A stretch of DNA of 27,735 bases from Candidatus Omnitrophota bacterium (GCA_020430005.1 JAGQKQ010000003.1:1-27735), one strand, 5' to 3'. Positions 1 through 7,761 are shown, numbered from the stretch's first letter. The notes: generated by a model from the letters alone, not told the origin. Made by a program: numbers and translations.

Positions 1-373
1 CTCTAACTTTCTGAAAAATAGGCCACCCTAAATTTGATTCAAAATGGTCCATTTTATAATTAACACCCTTTTCACAAAATTTTAGAGTAACTGTATTTTT
101 ATATACAGGATTCTTTTTATAATAAAAAATAAATGACCCTATTCCTATCATAACTGCAACTGTCGGAAAGATAACCGGAAAGAAAATCATCACTAAGTAC
201 CAATAATTAAATCCAGCGTCATACCAAAAAAATATCCCTAAGAATGGACCAAGAACAAAAAAAATAACATTAACAATCATATTTTCAAAGGAAGACCACC
301 AATTATAATAGGAAGTTGCTAATAAATATTCCTTTAATTCGACTTTATACTGTAAACTAATATCCTCATCCAT
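1..373 (-). CDS. YcxB-like membrane protein, C-terminus beyond the window edge (partial)
   Basis: The frame is open for 124 codons from an ATG at 373 to the window edge and has no stop, so the 3' part of the gene is missing. The protein opens with a polar stretch (MDEDISLQYKVELKEYLLAT). Two hydrophobic segments follow at about residues 33-50 and 59-80, then a charged region that includes NPVYKNTVTLKFCEKGVNY. This layout, two N-terminal membrane helices and then a soluble domain, resembles YcxB-like proteins, whose function is unknown. The start lies 1 base after the bioDA stop, so it may be the last gene of the biotin transcript. Its bases are visibly more AT-rich than those of the neighbours, which could mean recent acquisition. 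The reading frame is clear; the family name is tentative. Confidence 0.6.
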   Translation of the reverse strand, partial: MDEDISLQYKVELKEYLLATSYYNWWSSFENMIVNVIFFVLGPFLGIFFWYDAGFNYWYLVMIFFPVIFPTVAVMIGIGSFIFYYKKNPVYKNTVTLKFCEKGVNYKMDHFESNLGWPIFQKVR

Positions 374-374
374 A

Positions 375-2378
375 TTATTCTCCCGTGATTAACTCAAGAG
401 CCCAGTAAGTAACATCCAGCAATTCTTTCAACTCTTCCTTAGATATAGATAACGGCGGCATAAGGACAATGACATTGCCCAATGGTCTTAAAATCACGCC
501 CCGCTCTCTGACTTTTTGGCAGACTTTTGCTCCCATCTGCCACTCGTAAGGGTATGGTGTCTTTGAACTTTTGTTTTGAACCAGCTCAATCCCCACCATA
601 AATCCGCGCTGACGGACATCGCCAACGTGGGGTAAATTATAAAACATTTTCAAACTCTTGTCCAAATACTTTATTTTTGGTGCTAATTTGGTCAAAGTCC
701 GCTCTTTTTTGAATATTTTGAGGTTGGCCAGGGCCGCCGCGCAGGCCAACGGATTCCCCGTGTAGGTATGCCCGTGAAAGAATGTCTTTAAATCTTTGTA
801 ATTAAAGAGGAATCCATCAAAAACCCGCTTTGTTGTCAATGTCGCCGCCAACGGCAGATAGCCGCCGGTTATACCCTTAGCCAGACAGAGAAAATCCGGT
901 TGGACATCTTCATGCTCGCAGGCAAACATGGATCCGGTTCGCCCAAAACCTGTTGCAACTTCATCGGTTATGAAAAGAACATCGTACTTTCGGCATACAT
1001 CGGCCATACGTTTCAGCACCCCTTTGGGCCACATAATCATCCCGGCCGCCCCCTGCACAATTGGCTCAACCACAAAGGCCGCGATCTCGGTATGACGTTG
1101 CTGGAACAATTGTTCCAGGTTATCTAAAGCTTGGTCTACATCCTGATTCCGGTAACAGTCCGGAAAATCCAGCTTGATGGTTTGAAAGCGCAAATGCCGA
1201 TAGACCTTATGAAACAAATCAATCCCGCCAACACTGACACTGCCTAACGTATCGCCATGATAAGAATTCGCCAAATGTACAATATTAATTTTTTTCGGTT
1301 GCCCGATATTTTGCCAATATTGATAAGCCAATTTCAACGCAATCTCAACCGCGGTGGAGCCGCTATCGGAATAAAAAACCTTGTCCAAACCTTTAGGTGT
1401 AATCTTCACCAATTCTTTAGCCAGTTCAATAGCCGGTGGATTGGATAGTCCCAGCAAGGTTGAATGTGCCAGATGATTTACCTGACTTTTTACCGCGTGA
1501 TCAATATCCCGGTGATGATGCCCATGCACATTCACCCATAAACTGGAAACACCATCCAAATAACGCCGGCCCTCTGTATCGATTAAGTAGCTTCCCTGTC
1601 CTTTTTCAATGATCAAAGGTTCATCATTCATCCAGTCTTTCATTTGGGTAAACGGATGCCATACATATTGTTGATCGTCTTTGACCAACTGTTTTGTTTT
1701 TTGCTGTGATGGTTTCTTTAATAAGGCCCTAACATTAATTTTATCCTTACATTTTTGGATAACCTGAGTCCGCGATAAATTTTTCATAAATGGAACTTTA
1801 CCCAAAACAGGAACGCCGCCGTATTCTTCGATCGCCTCCGGATTATTGCTCTCCGCTAATCCCTTTTTGCAATTGTTAGCTTCCGAAAAAACAACACCTT
1901 TCACATTCAAACCATAATCCTGAGCCTGGCGAATCGTTAACAGCGCATGGTTAATCGCACCTAAACCTAAACGAGAAACAACAATGACATCCAAATCCAA
2001 ATCACGGATAAGATCGGCAACGAGATAATTCTTCTTTAACGGAACCATTAAACCGCCCGCACCTTCGACGAGCATCAGGTCATGACATTCGGATAATATT
2101 TGATAAGATTTTAAAATCTGGGAAATGTTAATCGTTTTCTTGGCACGATGAAAAGCCAGATGCGGCGACAACGGCTCTTCGGTATAAAACGGATTGACGT
2201 TATGAAACGCGTCCTTAATGTTTAACGCGTTAACAAGAAATTCCGCGTCTTCACCTGCACACTGAACCGGCTTCATAACACCAACATTATGTCCCTGTTC
2301 CTGCAGCAATAAACCTAAAACATAAGTTACTATGGTCTTGCCGACATCCGTATCTGTTCCTGTAATAAAATAATTCAT
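375..2378 (-). CDS. bioDA: Fused dethiobiotin synthetase / adenosylmethionine-8-amino-7-oxononanoate aminotransferase (BioD-BioA)
   Basis: This 667-residue bifunctional enzyme covers two consecutive steps. BioA converts 7-keto-8-aminopelargonate to 7,8-diaminopelargonate with S-adenosylmethionine as amino donor; BioD then closes the ureido ring using ATP and CO2. Residues 1 to about 220 are a full-length BioD, with the P-loop TGTDTDVGKT at 7-16 and VEGAGG at 104-109. Residues from about 237 are a full-length BioA, with WHPFTQM, the TDEVATGFGRTG segment around 471-482 and the probable PLP lysine K501 in AKGITGGYLP. BioD precedes BioA, the order found in plant BIO3-BIO1. No Shine-Dalgarno is visible before the ATG, which sits directly after a palindromic spacer. 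Both halves look intact. It is the last biotin gene of the operon. Confidence 0.95.
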   Translation of the reverse strand: MNYFITGTDTDVGKTIVTYVLGLLLQEQGHNVGVMKPVQCAGEDAEFLVNALNIKDAFHNVNPFYTEEPLSPHLAFHRAKKTINISQILKSYQILSECHDLMLVEGAGGLMVPLKKNYLVADLIRDLDLDVIVVSRLGLGAINHALLTIRQAQDYGLNVKGVVFSEANNCKKGLAESNNPEAIEEYGGVPVLGKVPFMKNLSRTQVIQKCKDKINVRALLKKPSQQKTKQLVKDDQQYVWHPFTQMKDWMNDEPLIIEKGQGSYLIDTEGRRYLDGVSSLWVNVHGHHHRDIDHAVKSQVNHLAHSTLLGLSNPPAIELAKELVKITPKGLDKVFYSDSGSTAVEIALKLAYQYWQNIGQPKKINIVHLANSYHGDTLGSVSVGGIDLFHKVYRHLRFQTIKLDFPDCYRNQDVDQALDNLEQLFQQRHTEIAAFVVEPIVQGAAGMIMWPKGVLKRMADVCRKYDVLFITDEVATGFGRTGSMFACEHEDVQPDFLCLAKGITGGYLPLAATLTTKRVFDGFLFNYKDLKTFFHGHTYTGNPLACAAALANLKIFKKERTLTKLAPKIKYLDKSLKMFYNLPHVGDVRQRGFMVGIELVQNKSSKTPYPYEWQMGAKVCQKVRERGVILRPLGNVIVLMPPLSISKEELKELLDVTYWALELITGE

Positions 2379-2547
2379 AACTAGTTGCTCGTAAAATTAG
2401 GTAAAATTAGGGACGTACACCTTTTCCCCCTTTTTTGAGCAACTAGTTCTTCATTCTCAGCCCTTAGAAAATAATATATCTACTGAGAACCAAGAACTAA
2501 TGGCTAAGCACTAGAAATGGGGGAAAAGGTGTACGTCCCTAATTTAA
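2379..2547. repeat. Palindromic element with 27-bp perfect inverted repeats in the bioC-bioDA spacer
   Basis: Positions 2404-2430 and 2519-2545 are perfect reverse complements over 27 bases; each arm contains GGGACGTACACCTTTTCCCC in one orientation. Inside lies a second, imperfect palindrome (AGTTCTTCATTCTCAG at 2445-2460 against CTGAGAACCAAGAACT at 2483-2498, 14 of 16 paired). A 10-base tandem duplication, GTAAAATTAG, sits at 2391-2410, and AACTAGTTGCTC at 2379-2390 is inverted at 2437-2448. The right arm ends 2 bases before the bioC stop. The shape suggests a REP or MITE-like element. In RNA it would form a long stem between bioC and bioDA. There is no ORF inside. Confidence 0.85.
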
Positions 2548-3327
2548 CTATTTTTTGGCATCAATCCAGACAACTTCAAACGTCGTGTAAGCTCCAAGCC
2601 GGTCTTTGAAGTTTTGATTATAATAATCATTAGCATTATTTAGTAAATCTTTTCCAACATAAAAATCCCGCGTCAGAGAATTGGCACCGATGTCTTTAAT
2701 CCATTTAAGAAGACCAAGCATGTCGGGAAATCGCACCTTAATTAATTCGTAGTCTAAATGAATTTCAGAAAACCCAGCATCTTGAAGCGCGGATAAGATA
2801 TCTTCCCGTTTCGCTAAACGGCGGATTGGTAAAACTTCTGTCCCCAATACTGTTTGCAGTGTTACAAATAATTCCCGAAAGGTTTGATGTCCGAACATTG
2901 TTACTAAAAAACGTCCGCCATTTTTTAAGACCATATGACTATCCGAAAACGCTTTGTCTAAATTATCCATCCACTGATAGGCCAGATTGGAGACGATCGC
3001 ATCGCAACTGCCGGGCCGAAACGGAAGCTGCATGGCATTCGCCTGAACAATACGAAACTGCTCATCTTCTGTCCGGGCGATGTCAATCATTCCATCGGAG
3101 AAATCCAAACCAATAACTTTCGCCTCAGGAAAATAAAACGCCAGGCGTTTTGTCAGACGTCCTGTTCCCATTCCCACATCCAGCATAAAAGAAAATTCCC
3201 GGTCATCATTACGCAATTTGGCTAATAGTTCCCGGCCGATTTCTTTATGCAAACTTGTGAGAACATCATATTCCAATGCTGCATCGGAAAAGGCCTGTCG
3301 TATTTTCTTGTCGATTAAATGTAACAT
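2548..3327 (-). CDS. bioC: Malonyl-ACP O-methyltransferase BioC
   Basis: This is a class I SAM-dependent methyltransferase. BioC methylates the free carboxyl of malonyl-ACP, which lets fatty acid synthesis build the pimeloyl chain of biotin. The SAM-binding motif I reads LDVGMGTGRL, followed by the acidic loop GLDFSDGMI and the post-motif segment CDAIVSNLAYQWM, typical of BioC. I chose the ATG at 3327, which gives MLHLIDKKIRQAFSDAALEYD, an N-terminus of the usual length. The frame stays open upstream to a TTG at 3372 just after the bioH stop (274 residues), but the extra 15 codons cover a small palindrome and look like spacer. No strong ribosome site supports either start. Position between bioH and bioDA confirms the assignment. 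Confidence 0.9.
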   Translation of the reverse strand: MLHLIDKKIRQAFSDAALEYDVLTSLHKEIGRELLAKLRNDDREFSFMLDVGMGTGRLTKRLAFYFPEAKVIGLDFSDGMIDIARTEDEQFRIVQANAMQLPFRPGSCDAIVSNLAYQWMDNLDKAFSDSHMVLKNGGRFLVTMFGHQTFRELFVTLQTVLGTEVLPIRRLAKREDILSALQDAGFSEIHLDYELIKVRFPDMLGLLKWIKDIGANSLTRDFYVGKDLLNNANDYYNQNFKDRLGAYTTFEVVWIDAKK

Positions 3328-3374
3328 TTTATGGGCTCTGTGTTCCGTGGTCCCTTTGATCACAGACCACAACT
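3328..3374. repeat. Small imperfect palindrome in the bioH-bioC spacer
   Basis: CTGTG (3338-3342) pairs with CACAG (3361-3365), and GTGGTC (3347-3352) pairs with GACCAC (3365-3370). The two pairings overlap, so they are alternatives. The word-like, partly inverted composition resembles that of the other gaps in this operon. The region could be translated if bioC begins at the TTG at 3372. Confidence 0.45.
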
Positions 3375-4172
3375 TTATTTTAAAATCTCTTCCAGGATCG
3401 TGTTAAATTCATGGGCCTTACTTAAAAATGGAAAATGCCCGCAATGTTCAAACTCATAAAACTTGTCATTCGGACGGACGCTTTTTAAATATCCAACCGT
3501 ATCCTGACAACAAATCTCATCTCCGGCCCCGTTAATAAATTGAATCGGTATCGGGGCATCTTTTAAAACGTTCCTTAAATCTTCACGTTCAAGAATATCC
3601 AAATACTCAACCAAAGCCGGTTTGATTGGAACAATATCATACTTACGGAATTTCTGAAGCCACTTATACCGTCGGGTTTGACGCTCTTCCTTGGTAAAAA
3701 GTGATCGGAAAAAAATATGTACAATGGATGGATAGGCATCTTCCACCTGATGCTCCAGCTTTCTCATGCGCTCAATATCCAAACCATAAGGATAATCCTC
3801 GGATTTAGAAAACTTCGGCATAGAACCCACCATAATCATATCTTTCACGCCCTGCGGGAACATTTCATAATACTTAAGAGCCAGCAAACCGCCCAATGAA
3901 CTTCCAATCAAAACAACACGTTTTATATTTAATTCGTTCAAAATAAAATAAATGTCTTTACTCATATCGGACAATGTAACACTATGCCAGCCGCTTTTGC
4001 CATGCCCGGGAAGGTCAATAGCAATCACCTTAAAATTATCGGCAAAATGTTTCGTTTGCTGACGCCAGATACGGCCGTCAACACCCCAGCCATGAATAAA
4101 TAAAAGACATTCCCCTTCGCCTTCCATTTGATAATGCCATTCAATATTACTGTTTGCTTTTATATGAGGCAT
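3375..4172 (-). CDS. bioH: Pimeloyl-[ACP] methyl ester carboxylesterase BioH (alpha/beta hydrolase)
   Basis: BioH removes the methyl group from pimeloyl-ACP methyl ester, ending chain elongation and releasing pimeloyl-ACP for BioF. The 265-residue protein is a full alpha/beta hydrolase: the oxyanion-hole region is FIHGWGVDGRIW, the nucleophile elbow is GSSLGG with S92, a likely catalytic Asp lies in NGAGDE and the His in HCGHFPF. Alpha/beta hydrolases are hard to name from sequence alone, but it overlaps bioF by 13 bases and precedes bioC, which makes BioH much the best reading. The overlap suggests translational coupling to bioF. Confidence 0.9.
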   Translation of the reverse strand: MPHIKANSNIEWHYQMEGEGECLLFIHGWGVDGRIWRQQTKHFADNFKVIAIDLPGHGKSGWHSVTLSDMSKDIYFILNELNIKRVVLIGSSLGGLLALKYYEMFPQGVKDMIMVGSMPKFSKSEDYPYGLDIERMRKLEHQVEDAYPSIVHIFFRSLFTKEERQTRRYKWLQKFRKYDIVPIKPALVEYLDILEREDLRNVLKDAPIPIQFINGAGDEICCQDTVGYLKSVRPNDKFYEFEHCGHFPFLSKAHEFNTILEEILK

Positions 4173-5335
4173 AATTCTTTTCCTATCCTTTGCAGGTTAT
4201 CCAACACCCAGTCAATTTCCTTTTTTGTATGTGAGACCATCATTGTCATGCGTAACCGGGCGGTGTTTTCCGGCACTGTCGGCGGACGGATGGCGCCAAT
4301 TAATACTTGTTTCTCATAAAGTCGTTTCGAGAATTCAACCGTCTTTTCATTATCACCGATGACAATCGGGATAATCGGCGTTGTCGATTTCAACGTATTA
4401 AAGCCTGTCATTTTCAAACTGGCCCGCATATAATTTGTATTTTCCCAGAGCGCTTTACGTGTTTGGGCTTCGCTTTTAATAATCTCTACGGCACGTTTTC
4501 CGGCGGCCGCCATCATCGGCGGCATACCTGTGGTATAGATAAAGCTCCTGGCTTTATTAATTAAAAAATCAATCAGTTTTTGCGAACCGCAAACGTATGC
4601 CCCAAAGCATCCGGCCGCCTTCGATAATGTTCCCATTTGAACATCAATATCATCTTCCAAACCAAAATGTTCAACAACGCCTCTACCGTTTTCACCAAAA
4701 ACCCCAAAACCATGCGCTTCGTCAACAATAACGATACAGTCATATTTCTTGGCCAAATCCACAATGTCATGTAACGGCGCGATATCCCCGTCCATACTAA
4801 AAACCGTATCGGTAATGATCGCCCGTTTTCCAAGACAGGCATCTTCTTTTAACATTTTTTCCAACGCGTCCATATCACAATGCGGATATCGTTTCATGGC
4901 TGCGCCGGACAGTTGAATTCCATCGATAATCGACGCGTGATTTAACCGGTCGGAGAAAATTACATCATGACGATTAAACAGACTGGAAATAATCCCGAGG
5001 TTTGCCATATACCCTGTTGAAAATAACAGGCAACTTTCTGTGCCTTTGAATTCCGCTAGGGTTTTTTCCAGCTCCCTGTGCTGGTCGATGTTTCCACAAA
5101 CCAACCGTGACGCACCAGCCCCGATACCACCCTGTTTTAAAGAATTTAGGGCCGCTTGTCCCAATCGGGAGTCATTAGCCAATCCAAGATAGTTATTTGA
5201 ACAAAAATTAAGATACTTTTTTCCATCGATAAGGACTAACGAACTCTGCATTCCCGAGACCGTTTTCAGAGAACGCCGAAGGCCTTTGTTTTCCAAATCT
5301 TTCAGTTGAATGTCCAGAAATTCATTAAAATCCAT
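4160..5335 (-). CDS. bioF: 8-amino-7-oxononanoate synthase BioF
   Basis: BioF is a PLP enzyme that condenses pimeloyl-ACP (or -CoA) with L-alanine to give 8-amino-7-oxononanoate, the first committed biotin ring precursor. The 391-residue sequence has the expected alpha-oxoamine synthase signatures: CSNNYLGLA near the N-terminus, FSTGYMANLG, VDEAHGFGVFG with D205 and H208 for cofactor and substrate contacts, and the Schiff-base lysine K239 in GTLSKAAGC. Glycine C-acetyltransferase (Kbl) is close in sequence, but the operon decides for BioF. The start is an ATG with no clear Shine-Dalgarno, close behind a palindromic spacer. The 3' end overlaps bioH by 13 bases. Confidence 0.95.
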   Translation of the reverse strand: MDFNEFLDIQLKDLENKGLRRSLKTVSGMQSSLVLIDGKKYLNFCSNNYLGLANDSRLGQAALNSLKQGGIGAGASRLVCGNIDQHRELEKTLAEFKGTESCLLFSTGYMANLGIISSLFNRHDVIFSDRLNHASIIDGIQLSGAAMKRYPHCDMDALEKMLKEDACLGKRAIITDTVFSMDGDIAPLHDIVDLAKKYDCIVIVDEAHGFGVFGENGRGVVEHFGLEDDIDVQMGTLSKAAGCFGAYVCGSQKLIDFLINKARSFIYTTGMPPMMAAAGKRAVEIIKSEAQTRKALWENTNYMRASLKMTGFNTLKSTTPIIPIVIGDNEKTVEFSKRLYEKQVLIGAIRPPTVPENTARLRMTMMVSHTKKEIDWVLDNLQRIGKELCLI

Positions 5336-5409
5336 AATAATAGTCGCTCGTTGCTAGTTGCTTGTCGCTGGTGCGCCTACGAGTTACGAGCAACCAGCAA
5401 CGAGCAACG
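5336..5409. repeat. Imperfect 20-bp inverted repeat in the birA-bioF spacer
   Basis: The arms at 5346-5365 and 5386-5405 match at 18 of 20 positions as reverse complements, around a 20-base loop. Each arm is built from short near-repeated words (GCTCGTTGCT, AGTTGCTTGT; ACGAGCAACC, AGCAACGAGC). It fills nearly the whole gap between two coding regions. No T-run follows, so it is not a classical terminator. Confidence 0.8.
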
Positions 5410-6366
5410 TTAAAAAATAAGTTCAACATCGCCGGTCATGCGCTTAATCACTTCTCCCGATGGAATTTTAATAATTAATCCTCCGTATTCATCAAGCCCA
5501 ACAGCTTCCCCCTCAAAACTTTTACCGACCTCTGTTACGCGGACCTTCGATCCCAGCGTTGATGAAAGCTCTTTCCATCGTTCCAAAACTGAATCAAAAC
5601 CGTTTTCTAAAACTTGCTTGTACCATGTTTCAAAAGTTAACAAAAATGAACGAACTAACTCGGACCGATTAACCTGCTCTTTTAATTCCGCTTTTAAAGA
5701 TGTTGCAGTATCCGGCAGGAATTTTAAAGGTGTATTTACATTGATACCCACACCGACAACAACAAAACGGACGCGATCCATTTCCGCGCTTAACTCCGTT
5801 AAACATCCGGCAATTTTTTTGGAACCGACTAAAAGATCATTCGGCCATTTAATACATGGGTGTACGGATGTTGTCTGTTCAATCGCTTCGCAAACGGCAA
5901 CAGCCGTCAATAAGGTCATTTTAGCAACGTCGGTTGGCGTCATGGCCGGACGCAAAATCATAGAACAATAAATCCCTTTTCCCTTGGGAGAATTCCATGT
6001 TCTTCCCAAACGTCCTCGACCTTTAGTTTGCTGCTCAGCAAAAACGACCGTCCCTTCCGGAGCACCATCGACGCCAAGCTGAAAAGCCACATCCATTGTT
6101 GATGAAACCTCATCAAAATGAATAATGTTCTGTCCAAGAATTTTAGTTTTGAGATTATATTGAATTTCCCGCGACGTTAAACAATCGGGAACCGATTTGA
6201 GAAGATAACCCCGGTGAGGAACAGCTGTAATATCATATCCTTCTTTTCGTAGTTCCCGGATATTTTTCCAGACGGCCGAACGACTGATGTTTAATCGGCG
6301 GCTCAATTCTTCACCTGAAAAATAATCATCCGTTGTTTTTAAGAATTCAAGAATTCGCGTTTTCAT
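5410..6366 (-). CDS. birA: Biotin-[acetyl-CoA-carboxylase] ligase / biotin operon repressor BirA
   Basis: This is a bifunctional BirA. An N-terminal winged-helix DNA-binding domain (KTRILEFLK through HRGYLLKSVPD, with the helix-turn-helix around EELSRRLNISRSAVWKNIRELRKEG) is followed by the ligase domain and a C-terminal SH3-like domain. The ligase has the biotinyl-AMP loop GRGRLGRTW and the KWPNDLL motif. It charges biotin onto the AccB subunit of acetyl-CoA carboxylase and represses biotin genes when biotinyl-AMP accumulates. A matching operator lies upstream of the operon at 7669-7700, so autoregulation is likely. I favour the ATG at 6366 because an alternative ATG six codons upstream (6384) is supplied by the end of a repeat element. 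Neither has a good ribosome site. Confidence 0.93.
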   Translation of the reverse strand: MKTRILEFLKTTDDYFSGEELSRRLNISRSAVWKNIRELRKEGYDITAVPHRGYLLKSVPDCLTSREIQYNLKTKILGQNIIHFDEVSSTMDVAFQLGVDGAPEGTVVFAEQQTKGRGRLGRTWNSPKGKGIYCSMILRPAMTPTDVAKMTLLTAVAVCEAIEQTTSVHPCIKWPNDLLVGSKKIAGCLTELSAEMDRVRFVVVGVGINVNTPLKFLPDTATSLKAELKEQVNRSELVRSFLLTFETWYKQVLENGFDSVLERWKELSSTLGSKVRVTEVGKSFEGEAVGLDEYGGLIIKIPSGEVIKRMTGDVELIF

Positions 6367-6380
6367 AGATTTAAAATTTA

Positions 6381-6433
6381 TCATTCCTGCGAATGCAGGA
6401 ATCCATTATGGATCCCCGCCTACGCGGGGATGA
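6381..6433. repeat. Nested double-hairpin repeat (REP-like) between the cysteine desulfurase gene and birA
   Basis: Two perfect 8-bp stems with 4-base loops sit side by side: ATTCCTGC-GAAT-GCAGGAAT at 6383-6402 and ATCCCCGC-CTAC-GCGGGGAT at 6412-6431. They are joined by the palindromic TCCATTATGGA, and the unit is bounded by TCAT and ATGA. This is the shape of widespread bacterial repeats of the type CATTCCYGC...GCRGGAAT. It is predicted to fold as two adjacent hairpins in the operon mRNA. Confidence 0.85.
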
Positions 6434-6456
6434 CATGACCTTGTTAAACACACACT

Positions 6457-7596
6457 TTATAGCCTTAAACCCTCTACAGCACTAGGCAGCACTTCGAGCA
6501 AACGTTCAATATGTTCTTCTGTACTCCATCGTCCAAGTGTAATACGCAAGGCGCCATAAGCTAAATCATCCTCCAGGCCAATCGCTTTTAAAACACGTGA
6601 GGCCTCCATCGCTCCGGACGTACACGCCGATCCCATCGACGCACAGATACCGTTCATATCCAGATTCATGAGTAACGATTCGCCTTCAACACCCTGAAAA
6701 GAAAAATGCGCATTATTCGGAAGTCGTTGGTGGAGATGTCCATTAATTTTAACACCGCTGATTTTTTGTGGAATTTCCGCCAGTAGACGATCACGATAGG
6801 TCTGTTGTGTTTTCATTTCCTCAATCATGTTTTCTTGACATAAGGCAACGGCTTTCGCCAAACCAACAGCTCCGGGAATATTTTGTGTAGACGCGCGACG
6901 TCCCCGCTCCTGATCTCCGCCTAACAAATAAGAACCAAGCTTTGTTCCTTTCCTTATATATAAGGCGCCGATTCCTTTAGGGCCGTAAAATTTGTGCGCT
7001 GACAATGAAAGCAAATCCGCCCCAAGCTCCTTAACATTCACAGGAATATGTCCCACAGTCTGAACGGCATCAACCAAGAATGGAATATTTTTGCCTTTAG
7101 CGATTTCTGCAATTTTTACCACCGGCTGGATAGTTCCGATTTCATTGCTGGCGTGCATGATTGCGATGAGTATGGTCTCATTGGTAATGGCATCAGCAAC
7201 GACCTGGGGATGAATGACTCCGTTCTCATCAGCAGGAACGTAAGTCACTTTAAATCCTTGTGTTTCTAAAAAATCGGCTGGTTCATGAACCGAATGATGT
7301 TCAACAGCAGAAATAACCAGATGCCGGCCTTTATTGGCATTGGCCCGGGCGACACCAAAAATGGCCTGATTATTGGCTTCTGTGGCTCCTGAGGTAAAAA
7401 CAATCTCCTCCGGCTTCGCACCGATAAAACCGGCCAAAACTTCCCGTGCTTGTTCCAAGGCATTTTGAGCCTCCCGCCCTAAAGCGTGCGGGCTGGACGC
7501 ATTCCCATATTTTTCATAAAAATATGGCTCCATTACCTTTACAACATCCGGGTCTGTGGGGGATGTGGCTGCGTAATCGAAATAAATATGTTTCAT
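6457..7596 (-). CDS. Cysteine desulfurase (NifS/IscS family)
   Basis: This is a PLP enzyme that moves sulfur from L-cysteine to an active-site cysteine persulfide for Fe-S cluster or other sulfur-using pathways. The 379-residue protein starts YFDYAATSP, has the Schiff-base lysine K202 in LSAHKFYGPKG and the catalytic C325 in the loop GSACTSGAMEASRVL, which marks a group I (NifS/IscS-like) enzyme. No scaffold or other isc/nif/suf gene is beside it. It is instead the first gene of the biotin operon, behind the BirA operator, and birA follows after 72-90 bases. Supply of sulfur or Fe-S clusters for biotin synthase is a reasonable inference. The ATG at 7596 has no strong Shine-Dalgarno. Confidence 0.9.
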   Translation of the reverse strand: MKHIYFDYAATSPTDPDVVKVMEPYFYEKYGNASSPHALGREAQNALEQAREVLAGFIGAKPEEIVFTSGATEANNQAIFGVARANANKGRHLVISAVEHHSVHEPADFLETQGFKVTYVPADENGVIHPQVVADAITNETILIAIMHASNEIGTIQPVVKIAEIAKGKNIPFLVDAVQTVGHIPVNVKELGADLLSLSAHKFYGPKGIGALYIRKGTKLGSYLLGGDQERGRRASTQNIPGAVGLAKAVALCQENMIEEMKTQQTYRDRLLAEIPQKISGVKINGHLHQRLPNNAHFSFQGVEGESLLMNLDMNGICASMGSACTSGAMEASRVLKAIGLEDDLAYGALRITLGRWSTEEHIERLLEVLPSAVEGLRL

Positions 7597-7647
7597 ATTT
7601 AAAAACTGTAAAATAGTGAATGTTAAATATACCTGATGACTTTTTAC

Positions 7648-7675
7648 ATTTTACTTTTAACAATTGAATTGTCAA
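7648..7675 (-). promoter_or_regulatory. Sigma70-like promoter of the biotin operon
   Basis: On the minus strand a perfect -35 TTGACA (7675-7670) is followed after 16 bases by TAAAAT (7653-7648), one mismatch from the -10 consensus. Transcription would start near 7641, about 45 bases before the cysteine desulfurase ATG. The -35 lies inside the left half of the BirA operator, which suits repression by promoter occlusion. Confidence 0.7.
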
Positions 7676-7700
7676 CCTATATGTAAAAGATGGTTTACGA
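7669..7700. promoter_or_regulatory. BirA operator
   Basis: TTGTCAACC (7669-7677) and GGTTTACGA (7692-7700) are separated by exactly 14 bases. The known BirA box is TTGTAAACC-N14/15-GGTTTACAA, so 8 of 9 bases match in each half. The site lies 73 bases upstream of the cysteine desulfurase start and overlaps the -35 of its promoter. birA is the second gene of the same operon. The sequence match and context make this strong, although binding is inferred. Confidence 0.82.
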
Positions 7701-7706
7701 ATGCCG

Positions 7707-7760
7707 AGGGGACCCTGCGCCCCAACTAGTTACTAGCAGCTAACGGCTAATGACTAGTTG
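7707..7760. repeat. Inverted repeat with word-like composition upstream of the tRNA promoter
   Basis: CAACTAGT (7723-7730) is perfectly inverted at 7753-7760 (ACTAGTTG). Between them lies TACTAGCAGCTAACGGCTAA with further partial symmetry. Just left, GGGG and CCCC flank ACCCTGCG (7707-7722). The element ends 1 base before the -35 of the tRNA promoter and has the same short-word vocabulary (CTAGT, CTAAC, AGC) as the bio operon spacers. Confidence 0.6.
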
Positions 7761-7761
7761 A

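Noticed and set aside
5438..5971. 177-codon plus-strand frame opposite birA
   Set aside because: It lies wholly inside birA, whose motifs are unmistakable. Its translation is Ser/Thr/Pro-rich, as expected from an antisense frame.
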